Shown: one piece after another, positions 13,852 through 21,117 of the stretch
How the letters are laid out: the number at the start of each line of letters is the position of its first letter
Numbering within the stretch: position 1 is the stretch's first letter
NCBI GenBank assembly: GCA_017424085.1
Contig: JAFPBP010000348.1
Span: forward strand, 1 to 21,300
DNA from: Clostridia bacterium
Lineage (GTDB): Bacteria > Bacillota > Clostridia > Oscillospirales > UBA644
Length of the DNA: 21,300 bases
Reading direction: 5' to 3'
The notes under the pieces: generated by a model
The model's database searches: none
What the model saw: the letters and a program-made list of their open reading frames with translations, nothing else
What the model was told of the DNA's origin: nothing
Translations under genes and position numbers: made by a program

Positions 13852-14412
13852 ATGATCATCAAAAAGCATCTTCCCCATCGGTCGTCGCGGGAAGGATTCC
13901 TGCCCGACCGAATCATGCTCCGATTCTGCCGGGAGGACGCATCCGTCCGTGAGGAAGCGTCCCAAACAAAAAACGAGAGCATTCATTGGCATCTGGCAGA
14001 AGACGGAACGGTAACCGAATTTCTGCCGCTGTCCTCTGCCGCAACCCTCCCGAGGGGAACGGAGGACGGGATCCCCCTCTCCCGCAGATGCATCGTAATT
14101 CTGGTGCAATCCGAACACGGGAACCTCAGAGACGAGCAGACCGCCCCCTTGATCCGACTGCTGAAGCGGGCACAAAAGGAGGTTTTTCGGATCTACGGTC
14201 AGGCGCTTCCCTTCCGCCACGATACACTTCTTTGCGAACAAGGCTTCCCCAAGGAGGCTCTTTTGGCAGAAGGCAGCTGTGAGATCTCCGAACGGCGACT
14301 TTATCGGGTCCAGACGGGGGTCTATCGCTCCCTGCGGGATGCCGAGGATCATCTGGAGCGCCTCGGAAATGCAGGAATTGCAGGCTACATCACGGAGATA
14401 GGAGTAACATGA
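13852..14412 (+). CDS. degenerate amidase-like domain fused to a SPOR domain
   Basis: A 186-residue protein. Residues about 17-142 follow the order of N-acetylmuramoyl-L-alanine amidase (Amidase_2): I-M-L-R-F for the usual I-V-I-H-H, S-I-H-W-H-L-A-E-D-G-T-V for the S-x-H-Y-x-x-x-x-D-G-T, R-C-I-V-I-L-V-Q-S-E for N-S-I-G-I-E-L-E, and F-R-H-D for G-H-R-D. The first zinc His, the catalytic Glu and the last ligand are missing; only H123 remains. Residues about 148-186 (R-L-Y-R-V-Q-T-G-V-Y...A-E-D-H-L-E-R-L) look like a SPOR domain, which binds peptide-stripped glycan at division sites. I infer a wall-binding tail protein. Start ATG 13852 with GAGG 8 nt upstream; a GTG at 13843 is possible. Confidence 0.62.
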   Translation: MIIKKHLPHRSSREGFLPDRIMLRFCREDASVREEASQTKNESIHWHLAEDGTVTEFLPLSSAATLPRGTEDGIPLSRRCIVILVQSEHGNLRDEQTAPLIRLLKRAQKEVFRIYGQALPFRHDTLLCEQGFPKEALLAEGSCEISERRLYRVQTGVYRSLRDAEDHLERLGNAGIAGYITEIGVT

Positions 14413-14864
14413 CACAAACCATTATATTGACCCTTTCGGGCAATTTTTCCCATAAGGAGATCTATGCCGTGCGCACGGACAAGGATCTGTCCAAGCTGCG
14501 GTGCGTTTTTAGGGGGTACCGCTACGAATCGGGGGACACGGCAATTCTTCGGGCAAAAAAGCCTGACGGAACCAACTGCTACCTTGCAGGCGAGTGCGAC
14601 GGAGAAAACGCGTTCAGCTTTACGCTGACCGATCAAACGACGGCGGTGGAGGGAGACGTTTTTTGCGATATTTGCATCTACCGAGGCGACGCAAATCTCT
14701 CCTCGGATGCCTTTCTGATCAAGGTCCGTCCCCCTGCGGCAGAGGGCGATCAGATCCCCAGCGAAAACGACTACACGGGATTCGTGGAGCTGATCAAAAA
14801 CACCGTAAACGCACAGGAGATCACGAATGCGGAAATTGACCGGATGTGGGAGGAAGAAGCATGA
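14409..14864 (+). CDS. BppU-like baseplate/tail-fibre-carrier protein
   Basis: A 151-residue protein. The N-terminal beta-domain (G-D-T-A-I-L-R-A-K-K-P-D-G-T, then A-V-E-G-D-V-F-C-D-I) and the later S-S-D-A-F-L-I-K-V strand match the BppU N-terminal domain pattern of Gram-positive phage baseplate proteins that attach receptor-binding proteins. It ends in a helical linker and the motif E-I-T-N-A-E-I-D-R-M-W-E-E, repeated at the end of the next small protein. Start ATG 14409 (ATGA-coupled). Confidence 0.7.
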   Translation: MTQTIILTLSGNFSHKEIYAVRTDKDLSKLRCVFRGYRYESGDTAILRAKKPDGTNCYLAGECDGENAFSFTLTDQTTAVEGDVFCDICIYRGDANLSSDAFLIKVRPPAAEGDQIPSENDYTGFVELIKNTVNAQEITNAEIDRMWEEEA

Positions 14865-14992
14865 AATACGTAAGCGATAACAGCTTGCGCCATCTGATCC
14901 GTACGATTCTGAACAAAATCTCGGAATCAGAGGCGAAAAACGGCGAGATCACCGCCGAAGACGTGGATCGCATGTGGGAGGAGAACGAATGA
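14861..14992 (+). CDS. 43-residue linker protein between baseplate and fibre
   Basis: Short protein with ATGA overlaps at both ends (14861 with the previous gene, 14989 with the next). Its N-terminus (M-K-Y-V-S-D-N-S-L-R-H-L-I-R-T-I) resembles the N-terminus of the following fibre (M-N-Y-L-G-E-A-G-L-A-R-L-I-E-S-I), and its C-terminus (E-I-T-A-E-D-V-D-R-M-W-E-E) repeats that of the preceding protein. It therefore looks like a minimal docking unit. Function is inferred; I do not recognise a named family. Too short for usual gene callers. Confidence 0.7.
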   Translation: MKYVSDNSLRHLIRTILNKISESEAKNGEITAEDVDRMWEENE

Positions 14993-16119
14993 ATTATCTT
15001 GGAGAAGCGGGGCTTGCCCGCTTGATCGAATCCATTCGGGGAGAGCAGAAAAGGATGCAGGATCGGTTAAGATCCATCGAGACCCGCATCCCCGCATCCG
15101 CCACGTGGGAGGGGATCCGTAATCTGGTAAGACAGGGACGGGCATCCCAATATTATGCCGTGGGGAACCGCTTCGTCACCGCCCACGATGACTACGGCGC
15201 CATCGAATGGGAGGTGGTGGGGCTGGACGTGGATACTCCTGCGGAGGAAGGGCTGGAGCACAGCATGACCCTGCAGGCAAGAACCCTGCTGCCTCCCATG
15301 ATCTTTTCGGAGCCGCAGGCAACCTACTACGCAAAGGAGAGACTTACGGCGGGGAATTATTGGTTTTCCCTCACGTCGGTGGATCCCCAATGGGGCGGCG
15401 GGGCAAATCTGTCCCTGACCCTGACACGAGATCTGCCCGCAGGAGGGGTTCTGATCTTCCGCTGGGAGGAGGGGACCTGGTCCTACGATGGGACCTTTGA
15501 AACCTATGCATCCCGCAAAAGCAGGATCCTTCTGGAAACGGGAACCGTCACATCGGGCGCCGTGGGAGCTCAGCTCTCCCCCGTCAACGACGCACGCCGT
15601 GTGCGCCACGGCACCAACTGCTGGAGGGATTCCACGCTGCGCTGTTATCTGAACAGCGACGCCGCCGCGGGAGCGGTCTTTTCCCCCGTATCGCCCTTTG
15701 ACCGCACGCCCGATTGGGACGGGACAAACGGCTTTTTGTACGGTCTGGAGCCCGAATTCCGTGCGGTTCTGGGCAAGGTCGCGGTTTCGGAATTCGACGA
15801 TGAGACAGCCTCCACCGTCACTACAGAGGATCTCATCTTCCTTCCCTCCTTCGGGCAGGTATACGGAGGAATCGGACCCGCCGAAGGAGACTCGACCCCC
15901 TACCCCTACTACAAATTTTTCACCTCAACCCAGCGGGCAGGCACCGATGCCGACGAGAGCCGCATCCGCACCTATAACGATACTGCGGCATCCTGGTGGA
16001 TCCGCACTCCCGAGGGAGGCTGCATGAGCACGACATACTACGTGAACGAAAACGGGGCGTTATCCACCGCCCAAGCCGACACGAAGCTTTGCATCTCCCC
16101 CGTTTGCTGCATCGTATAA
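14989..16119 (+). CDS. tail fibre / receptor-binding protein with DUF6273 domain
   Basis: A 376-residue protein. The N-terminus is a docking helix followed by a short coiled-coil (R-G-E-Q-K-R-M-Q-D-R-L). The C-terminal half (W-R-D-S-T-L-R-C-Y-L-N, then W-W-I-R-T-P-E-G-G and a closing I-S-P-V-C-C-I-V) has the DUF6273 pattern found in phage tail and surface proteins of Clostridia. Such proteins likely bind the target cell surface. Start ATG 14989 overlaps the linker stop; an in-frame GTG at 14974 lacks reason to be preferred. The Cys-rich end is odd but common in this family. Confidence 0.75.
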   Translation: MNYLGEAGLARLIESIRGEQKRMQDRLRSIETRIPASATWEGIRNLVRQGRASQYYAVGNRFVTAHDDYGAIEWEVVGLDVDTPAEEGLEHSMTLQARTLLPPMIFSEPQATYYAKERLTAGNYWFSLTSVDPQWGGGANLSLTLTRDLPAGGVLIFRWEEGTWSYDGTFETYASRKSRILLETGTVTSGAVGAQLSPVNDARRVRHGTNCWRDSTLRCYLNSDAAAGAVFSPVSPFDRTPDWDGTNGFLYGLEPEFRAVLGKVAVSEFDDETASTVTTEDLIFLPSFGQVYGGIGPAEGDSTPYPYYKFFTSTQRAGTDADESRIRTYNDTAASWWIRTPEGGCMSTTYYVNENGALSTAQADTKLCISPVCCIV

Positions 16120-16129
16120 AGGAGCGATT

Positions 16130-16393
16130 ATGGTCTGGGATTCGATCATCACCGCCGCCGCGGTGGTCAGCGCCCTTTCGGTGCTGGGCGCCGTGACGGT
16201 GAAGATCGTCCGCTTCTGGCTGGAACAGAAGGCGCAGGAGCGGGAGATCAATCACGTAAAAAACGAAATGGGCATAATCTGTTACGGGGTGCTGGCATGC
16301 CTGGACGGATTAAAGCAAATGGGCTGCGACGGAAACGTAACCCAAGCGAAAAACGATCTGGAGAAGTATCTGAACAAATCTGCTCATAAATAA
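16130..16393 (+). CDS. small membrane protein of the lysis module (holin-associated)
   Basis: An 87-residue protein with one N-terminal transmembrane segment (about residues 4-27) and a charged helical tail (E-Q-K-A-Q-E-R-E-I-N-H-V-K-N-E). Such one-span, coiled-tail proteins commonly lie before the holin in clostridial prophages. Its exact role (holin partner or membrane anchor) is not established. Ribosome site AAAGGAG, ATG 16130. Confidence 0.65.
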   Translation: MVWDSIITAAAVVSALSVLGAVTVKIVRFWLEQKAQEREINHVKNEMGIICYGVLACLDGLKQMGCDGNVTQAKNDLEKYLNKSAHK

Positions 16394-16405
16394 AGGAGAC
16401 GGAAT

Positions 16406-16624
16406 ATGAAAGAATGGCTGTACCGCGCCCTCAGAACCTTCGGGCAAGCAATGGCGGGCTATCTGGCGGCAAACCTGCTGGCTGCCCTCGCCGACATCGA
16501 CGCCGGAGACGAAACCGCACTGACCACCGCCCTTCTGGGGGTCTTTGCATCCTCGGTGGCGGCGGGGATCGCGGCGGTAATGAACCGCGAAAAAAAGGAG
16601 AATGAGCCTCTTGACGAATCTTGA
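16406..16624 (+). CDS. holin
   Basis: A 72-residue protein with two hydrophobic helices (about residues 13-29 and 39-58) separated by an acidic turn (D-I-D-A-G-D-E-T) and a charged C-terminus (N-R-E-K-K-E-N-E). This is the usual two-span phage holin pattern; it would form membrane lesions that let the endolysin reach the wall. It overlaps the endolysin gene. Start ATG 16406 with AAAGGAG. Confidence 0.8.
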   Translation: MKEWLYRALRTFGQAMAGYLAANLLAALADIDAGDETALTTALLGVFASSVAAGIAAVMNREKKENEPLDES

Positions 16625-17342
16625 ATTTGCCGCACGGGCAAAGGATGCGGCGCAATCCTATGATACGGTCTATCTGTGGGGAACCTTTGGGAGCCCCCTG
16701 ACCGAAAAGCTGATCCGAAAAAAGGCGGAGCAATACCCTGCCCGTTACCCCACCTCACGAAAAAACACCCTGAAAAAGCGAATTCCCCAAGCGCCCTGGG
16801 CATTTGACTGCGTGGGGCTGATCAAGGGAATTTTGTGGGGCTGGGAGGGAGATCCCGAGAAAACCTACGGAGGGGCGATCTACAAGGCAAACGGCGTTCC
16901 CGATCGGGGCGCCGATGCCGTTGCCCGCGCCTGCACCGAAAAAAGCGAGGATCTTTCCCGCATTGCCGTGGGGGAAGCGGTCTACAAGGATGGACACATC
17001 GGCATTTACGTGGGCGACGGGAAGGTGGCTGAGGCTACCCTCGGCAACGGCTACGACGGCGTGGTCCTCACAGACCTGCACGCACGGGGCTGGACGGGGC
17101 ACGGCAAGCTTCCTTGGGTCACCTACCAAGCCGAAGAGATGCAGAAGGGCGACGAGGTCTTCTTCCGAGGAACCGAGCACTACCCCTCCTCCACCGCCGC
17201 AAAGGGATATCCCGCACGGGCAGGCAAGGCAAGGATCACCCTTCTTGCCCCCGATAAGGCGCACCCCTATCACGTAGTGCACAGCGACGGGGAATCCAAC
17301 GTGCACGGCTGGGTCAACCGAGAGGATCTTGTGAAAAATTAA
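16611..17342 (+). CDS. phage endolysin, NlpC/P60-like with C-terminal SH3-like domain
   Basis: A 243-residue wall hydrolase. The N-terminus (M-T-N-L-E-F...Y-D-T-V-Y-L-W-G-T-F-G) and A-F-D-C67-V-G-L-I-K-G-I-L-W-G-W match the common clostridial phage endolysin family. Catalytic Cys67 and His129 (D-G-H-I-G-I-Y-V-G-D-G) are both present. Residues from about 180 form an SH3-like wall-binding domain (G-D-E-V-F-F-R-G...H-G-W-V-N). I chose TTG 16611, 10 nt after GGAG; the ATG at 16602 is only 1 nt from that site. No signal peptide, consistent with holin-dependent release. It is the last gene of the cluster. Confidence 0.88.
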   Translation: MTNLEFAARAKDAAQSYDTVYLWGTFGSPLTEKLIRKKAEQYPARYPTSRKNTLKKRIPQAPWAFDCVGLIKGILWGWEGDPEKTYGGAIYKANGVPDRGADAVARACTEKSEDLSRIAVGEAVYKDGHIGIYVGDGKVAEATLGNGYDGVVLTDLHARGWTGHGKLPWVTYQAEEMQKGDEVFFRGTEHYPSSTAAKGYPARAGKARITLLAPDKAHPYHVVHSDGESNVHGWVNREDLVKN

Positions 17343-17350
17343 CTGATTTA

Positions 17351-17429
17351 TAAACCGATTCGGTTTAATTCTCAAATTATTTTTCACAATCATATCGCAG
17401 TTTTTTCCCATAACAACGGAAAAACTGCG
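17351..17429 (+). other. two hairpins following the endolysin
   Basis: TAAACCG (17351-17357) pairs with CGGTTTA (17361-17367), and CGCAGTTTTTTCC (17396-17408) pairs with GGAAAAACTGCG (17418-17429) with one bulge. Neither is followed by a clean T-run. They may protect the 3' end of the cluster mRNA; the second could also be an operator-like dyad. The region 17343-17447 otherwise holds no gene I can support. Confidence 0.35.
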
Positions 17430-17447
17430 GGTTAAAACGGCATAAAA

Positions 17448-17486
17448 ATACAGACTCCGAAAATCGCTTCGGAGTCTGTATCGTTT
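17448..17486. terminator. bidirectional terminator between phage cluster and minus-strand operon
   Basis: A perfect 14-bp stem (17448-17461 with 17468-17481) with a 6-nt loop, followed on the plus strand by CGTTTTT, and on the minus strand by TTTTA. It separates the end of the plus-strand phage cluster from the minus-strand oxidoreductase that stops at 17499. Confidence 0.9.
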
Positions 17487-17498
17487 TTCAGAGAAAAT

Positions 17499-18347
17499 TC
17501 AGCGCTTTACCGAGATCCACGTACCGTGGTCTTCCTCGCCGCGCAGGATGGCATCGCGGATCCGCATGACCTCCAGCGTTTCAGCCACGTCGAAGGAGAC
17601 CTCGCCCGTATCGAAGAAGCGGACGATATCCGCCAACAGAGCGGGGAAGAATTCCGAGACAATGGCGCGGTGTTTGGAGTTGCCTTGGGAATCCTCGCAG
17701 GTGACCCCGTAGGGCATGGAGCGAACGCAAAGAAGGGTGGCTGTCTTATTCCCTTCCGCCTCAATGCGACAGACCCATTGCTTTCCGCTTCCATCCACCC
17801 GAGCCCGCAATGCGGGGGATTTCAGAAGCTTGACCGCCATTTCGGTCTGATGCACCAGATATTCGGGGAAAATTCCCACGGTGCCCGTAACCACGGCGTT
17901 CTGCACGTCGGAAAATTCCTGCAATTCCGCAGCATAGCGGAGGGCGGAGGAGCTGAAGAATTTCGTCCCGTACTGCTCCGCCAGCGCAAAGATGGCTTGC
18001 GCATCCTCGTAAGACGAGGCGAAGGTCTTATCCACGTAAACGGGCTTGCGGCAGGGGAACACGCGGCGGGCGTATTCCAGATGCTTATGGCAATGATCGG
18101 GGGCAAGGATCATGATAACGTCGGCTTTTTCGCAGACCTCCTCAATGGTGGAACACCGCTCGGCACCGTATTCCCGACACCATTCGTCGGTGGTAACGCC
18201 CGTTACGGGGGATTGATCCACCTCCGCCCAAACGTAGGCGAATTTATATTCCGATCCGCCCTCCTGCGCCACTTGGGCAAGCCATTTGGGATAGTTGTTG
18301 GCGTGCCATTCGCTGATGTAATAGTCGATCACACCGATGGTTTTCAT
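17499..18347 (-). CDS. Gfo/Idh/MocA-like oxidoreductase, short form
   Basis: A 282-residue protein of the Gfo/Idh/MocA family pattern, which oxidises or reduces sugar-like substrates with NAD(P). The Rossmann start is unusual: M-K-T-I-G-V-I-D-Y-Y-I-S-E-W-H-A lacks the G-x-G-x-x-A/G nucleotide motif, and the usual E-K-P is V-D-K-T-F. A-D-V-I-M-I-L-A-P-D-H-C-H-K-H remains family-like. It may bind cofactor differently or not at all. Its start overlaps the upstream gene's stop by one base (TGATG), so translation is coupled. Last gene of the three-gene operon. Confidence 0.78.
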   Translation of the reverse strand: MKTIGVIDYYISEWHANNYPKWLAQVAQEGGSEYKFAYVWAEVDQSPVTGVTTDEWCREYGAERCSTIEEVCEKADVIMILAPDHCHKHLEYARRVFPCRKPVYVDKTFASSYEDAQAIFALAEQYGTKFFSSSALRYAAELQEFSDVQNAVVTGTVGIFPEYLVHQTEMAVKLLKSPALRARVDGSGKQWVCRIEAEGNKTATLLCVRSMPYGVTCEDSQGNSKHRAIVSEFFPALLADIVRFFDTGEVSFDVAETLEVMRIRDAILRGEEDHGTWISVKR

Positions 18348-19411
18348 CAGATCGTTACCTCTTTGCCCAGATCGGCAGACTGATAGAGGGCGTCCAAAAG
18401 CTTCGCGCTTTCCAGAATGCTGTCGATGTTGCTGCGGTTCTTCTCGCCGCTGCGGGTCGATTCGATGAAGGCGCGGCTTTCCCGCAGGTACATATCGGGG
18501 ATATCGTATTCGGGTGCCTCGGTGACCAGAGTTTCCCCGTCATAGAACTCGAACTTCTTGCCGTAGGTCAGGCGTGCGCCGCCCTTGTCGCCCAAGAAGT
18601 CGATGAACATTTCGTTTTTATTGATGTTCTGCGCCCATGCGCCGTTGAAGGAGATGCCCGCCTTGTCGGTACGAATATAGCCCGTGATGAATTCTTCCAC
18701 GTCGTTGACACCGTTTTCCACGTCGGAGGTCTCTTCCGCCCACATGGAGGTGTAATGGTAATCCTTCATGTTTTTGGCAAGGCAGGAATGAGCGTCGCAG
18801 GTCAAGGTCTGCAGACGGGCGCCGCCGAGAATATAGAGGATCAGATCGAAGAAGTGGATACCCCAGTCGATGAGAACACCGCCGCCCGACTGCTCCTTGA
18901 TGGTGAAGGGACCGCCCAAGCCGGGGATGGAGCGGAAGGAGCGGAAGGAGCAATAGACGTGATAAATGTTGCCGAATTTTCCTTCCCGATTCAGTTGCTC
19001 CAGCATTTCCACGCTCTTATGGAAGCGGTTGCAGACACCGATGTTCAGGATCTTGCCCGATTCGTCGGCTTGCTTCGCCATTTCGCAGGAGAGGGCATAG
19101 TTTACGGTGATGGGCTTTTCGCAGAAAACGTGCTTTCCGGCCTTAAGGGCATCCATGGTGATGGTATAGTGAGCGTAGTTGGGAGTCAGAACGTAGACCG
19201 CCTCCACCTCGGGATCATCCAGAGCCACGTGATAATCGGTGATCACGTTCTGAACGGCGGGGTATTTATCCTTCATCGCCTGAGCCTTTTCGGGGATCAG
19301 ATCGCAGGCATATTTGATCTCGATCAGATCATCCATCTGCGCAAAGGCGGGAAAATGCGCATTGTTGGCGATTCTGCCGCATCCGATGACGGCAATAACG
19401 GTTTTTTTCAT
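18347..19411 (-). CDS. Gfo/Idh/MocA family oxidoreductase
   Basis: A 354-residue NAD(P)-dependent oxidoreductase. It has an intact Rossmann motif (V-I-G-C-G-R-I-A-N-N-A-H-F) near the N-terminus, the C-E-K-P signature, and the C-terminal-domain D-W-G-I-H-F-F-D-L helix with the expected His. Typical substrates are inositols, glucose/fructose derivatives and modified sugars; which one is not shown here. Ribosome site AAGGAAG; it follows the esterase gene after 28 nt and precedes the short oxidoreductase by overlap. Confidence 0.9.
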   Translation of the reverse strand: MKKTVIAVIGCGRIANNAHFPAFAQMDDLIEIKYACDLIPEKAQAMKDKYPAVQNVITDYHVALDDPEVEAVYVLTPNYAHYTITMDALKAGKHVFCEKPITVNYALSCEMAKQADESGKILNIGVCNRFHKSVEMLEQLNREGKFGNIYHVYCSFRSFRSIPGLGGPFTIKEQSGGGVLIDWGIHFFDLILYILGGARLQTLTCDAHSCLAKNMKDYHYTSMWAEETSDVENGVNDVEEFITGYIRTDKAGISFNGAWAQNINKNEMFIDFLGDKGGARLTYGKKFEFYDGETLVTEAPEYDIPDMYLRESRAFIESTRSGEKNRSNIDSILESAKLLDALYQSADLGKEVTI

Positions 19412-19439
19412 GGAAAAATCTTCCTTTCTTTCGCTGAAA

Positions 19440-20411
19440 TCAGAGAGAATACCGTTCCTTCAACAGGGGGATGAGGTTGTTTGCGACGATGCGGTGACCG
19501 TCCCGCAGGGGATGCAGGGGATCCTTGGGGATCCAATCGGTGGTATCAATGAAGAACACGTCGTCGTTGTAGGCAAGGTTATGCTCCTTGACCAGCGCAC
19601 CCAGCTCTTGGGGCCATGCGCCCACGAAGGCAGAGAGAACGATGATCTTGGATTCGGGATGTGCGGCACGGACCTGCTTCAAAAATTCCCGATACCCGTT
19701 GATGTACGCCTCGCATCCCGCACCGCGGTCGTTGGCGCCGTGGTTGATGAGAATATAATCGGGGTGGTCGTAGGCGACGGGGGCATTCTGGAAGCAATAG
19801 GGGTAGGTTTCGGAGACCTTGGGAACGCCGCCGCATCCGCTGCGGGTGATGCCCGTGGCACCGTAGCCGCAATGGAGGGAACGGAGCCCCAATGCCTGAG
19901 CGGTGAGGTAGGCATAGGTAGCGCAGACGTCGTCCATATAAGGTCTGTCCAGCTGATCGTTCTTATGATCTCTCAAAAATGCGTCGATCAGAACACCCTC
20001 GGTAATGGAGTCGCCCACGAACTCGATGGTCTTGCGGGGATCCTCGGGGAGGGTTGCGGGGGCTTCGGCATCATAACCCAGGAAGGCAATTTTTCCCACC
20101 AGGGGATGATACCAGCGATGCTGCTGCTCCACGGCACCCTTCAGAAGGATCTTCACCACGTGATCCCCCTCGGGAGCGCTGACACGGAGATAACGGTCCA
20201 GGGGGACCTCCACCTGCGCGCCGCCGTCCACCGACAGCCAAACGTGGGGATAGGGAGGCTGAGACCAGGTCTGATCGAAGCGCAACAGCGCATAGGTACC
20301 GCGGAACGCCAATTCTACGTAGGAGCCCGTAGCGGTGGCGCAGAGAGCGTTCCCCACGGGAGCCCAGCGCCCGCTGGAGCGAACCGAGGGATGGTTATAT
20401 GGAATAAACAT
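19440..20411 (-). CDS. SGNH/GDSL esterase with CE2-like N-terminal domain
   Basis: A 323-residue predicted carbohydrate esterase. The N-terminal ~120 residues are beta-rich, like the jelly-roll domain of CE2 acetylxylan esterases. The C-terminal SGNH domain has F-V-G-D-S135-I-T-E-G (block I), C-G-Y-G-A-T-G (block II), N-H-G-A-N227-D (block III) and D297-P-L-H300-P (block V), so the catalytic Ser, Gly, Asn, Asp and His are all present. No signal peptide is visible, so it probably acts on imported sugars. I chose ATG 20411 with GGAGG upstream; the open frame runs further but without a start site. First gene of the operon, suggesting deacetylation then oxidation of a sugar. Confidence 0.87.
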   Translation of the reverse strand: MFIPYNHPSVRSSGRWAPVGNALCATATGSYVELAFRGTYALLRFDQTWSQPPYPHVWLSVDGGAQVEVPLDRYLRVSAPEGDHVVKILLKGAVEQQHRWYHPLVGKIAFLGYDAEAPATLPEDPRKTIEFVGDSITEGVLIDAFLRDHKNDQLDRPYMDDVCATYAYLTAQALGLRSLHCGYGATGITRSGCGGVPKVSETYPYCFQNAPVAYDHPDYILINHGANDRGAGCEAYINGYREFLKQVRAAHPESKIIVLSAFVGAWPQELGALVKEHNLAYNDDVFFIDTTDWIPKDPLHPLRDGHRIVANNLIPLLKERYSL

Positions 20412-20436
20412 GAGTGTAACCTCCGTTTTTTTCTTT

Positions 20437-20465
20437 AGAATACCACATTTTTTGAAAAGATTCAA
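20437..20465 (-). promoter_or_regulatory. sigma-A promoter of the esterase-oxidoreductase operon
   Basis: Minus strand: -35 TTGAAT (20460-20465), 17-nt spacer, -10 TATTCT (20437-20442), about 25 nt before the esterase start. Confidence 0.75.
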
Positions 20466-20498
20466 GACTTTTTCGGAAACGTAACAAATCGTTACCAT

Positions 20499-20527
20499 TT
20501 GACAAAAGAAAGAAAATGTAGTATAAT
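20499..20527 (+). promoter_or_regulatory. consensus sigma-A promoter of the YgjP-like gene
   Basis: Perfect TTGACA (20499-20504), 17-nt spacer, perfect TATAAT (20522-20527). Transcription should start at about 20533-20535, right at the GGAGG ribosome site (20533-20537), giving an unusually short leader of about 12 nt. Confidence 0.93.
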
Positions 20528-20545
20528 ATATCGGAGGTGATTTCC

Positions 20546-21058
20546 GTGACCGAATATGAAATTTTGCGCTCGAACCGCCGCACGATAAGCCTTGAGGTGC
20601 GCCCCGACGGACGGGTTCTGATCCGCGCCCCCCGCGCCATGCCAAAGAAAGAGATCGACGCCTTTGCGGCAAAGCACGCGGATTGGCTGGAGGGGGCAAA
20701 GAAGCGGGTCCAAGAGCGGAGTGCATTTCAAGAGACAACCGAAAAACGGAGGGACGAGCTGACGGCGGCGGCACGGGACTACCTCCCAAAGCGTACCGCT
20801 CATTGGGCAGAGATCATGGGGGTCTCCCCTGCGGGGGTGCGCATCACCGATGCAAAAACCCGATTCGGCTCCTGCAGTCCCAAAAATCGCATCTGCTATT
20901 CCTTCCGCCTTATGGCATACCCGCCCGAAGCGGTGGATTACGTAATCGTCCACGAGCTGGCGCACATTCTACAGAAAAACCATTCTCCCCGCTTTTACGC
21001 CGAGGTGCAGAAGATCCTGCCCGATTGGCGGGAGCGAAAAAAACTGCTGGAGAGGTAA
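20546..21058 (+). CDS. YgjP/SprT-like M48-type metallopeptidase (DUF45)
   Basis: A 170-residue protein with the family pattern: N-R-R-T-I-S-L-E-V near the N-terminus, F-G-S-C-S-P-K-N-R-I-C-Y-S-F-R-L in the middle, and the zinc motif V-H-E-L-A-H (HELAH at 136-140) followed by H146-S-P-R-F. These are cytoplasmic zinc peptidase-like proteins of unclear substrate. It is slightly shorter than many (about 220-230). I chose GTG 20546 because the GGAGG site ends 8 nt before it; the GTG at 20537 lies within that site. Its own consensus promoter makes it monocistronic. Confidence 0.88.
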   Translation: MTEYEILRSNRRTISLEVRPDGRVLIRAPRAMPKKEIDAFAAKHADWLEGAKKRVQERSAFQETTEKRRDELTAAARDYLPKRTAHWAEIMGVSPAGVRITDAKTRFGSCSPKNRICYSFRLMAYPPEAVDYVIVHELAHILQKNHSPRFYAEVQKILPDWRERKKLLER

Positions 21059-21090
21059 CGGCACATTACGGAAGGCAATGCCCTGTGCCG
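21059..21090 (+). other. hairpin just after the YgjP-like gene
   Basis: CGGCACA (21059-21065) pairs with TGTGCCG (21084-21090), starting directly after the stop codon. No T-run follows, so it is not a terminator by itself; it may stabilise the 3' end ahead of the terminator at 21118. Confidence 0.4.
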
Positions 21091-21117
21091 AAACTGCGAA
21101 TAACTTCAATCAAACAA

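Noticed and set aside
14989..16119. Diversity-generating retroelement target at the fibre C-terminus
   Set aside because: No reverse transcriptase or template-like repeat is present in the window.
5954..17342. Tailocin or contractile injection system
   Set aside because: No sheath, spike or baseplate wedge genes are seen, while terminase, portal, scaffold and coat are all present.
5876..17358. Possible phage attachment repeats around TTTATAA at both ends of the cluster
   Set aside because: Only 7 shared AT-rich bases, expected by chance; no integrase or tRNA gene in the window.
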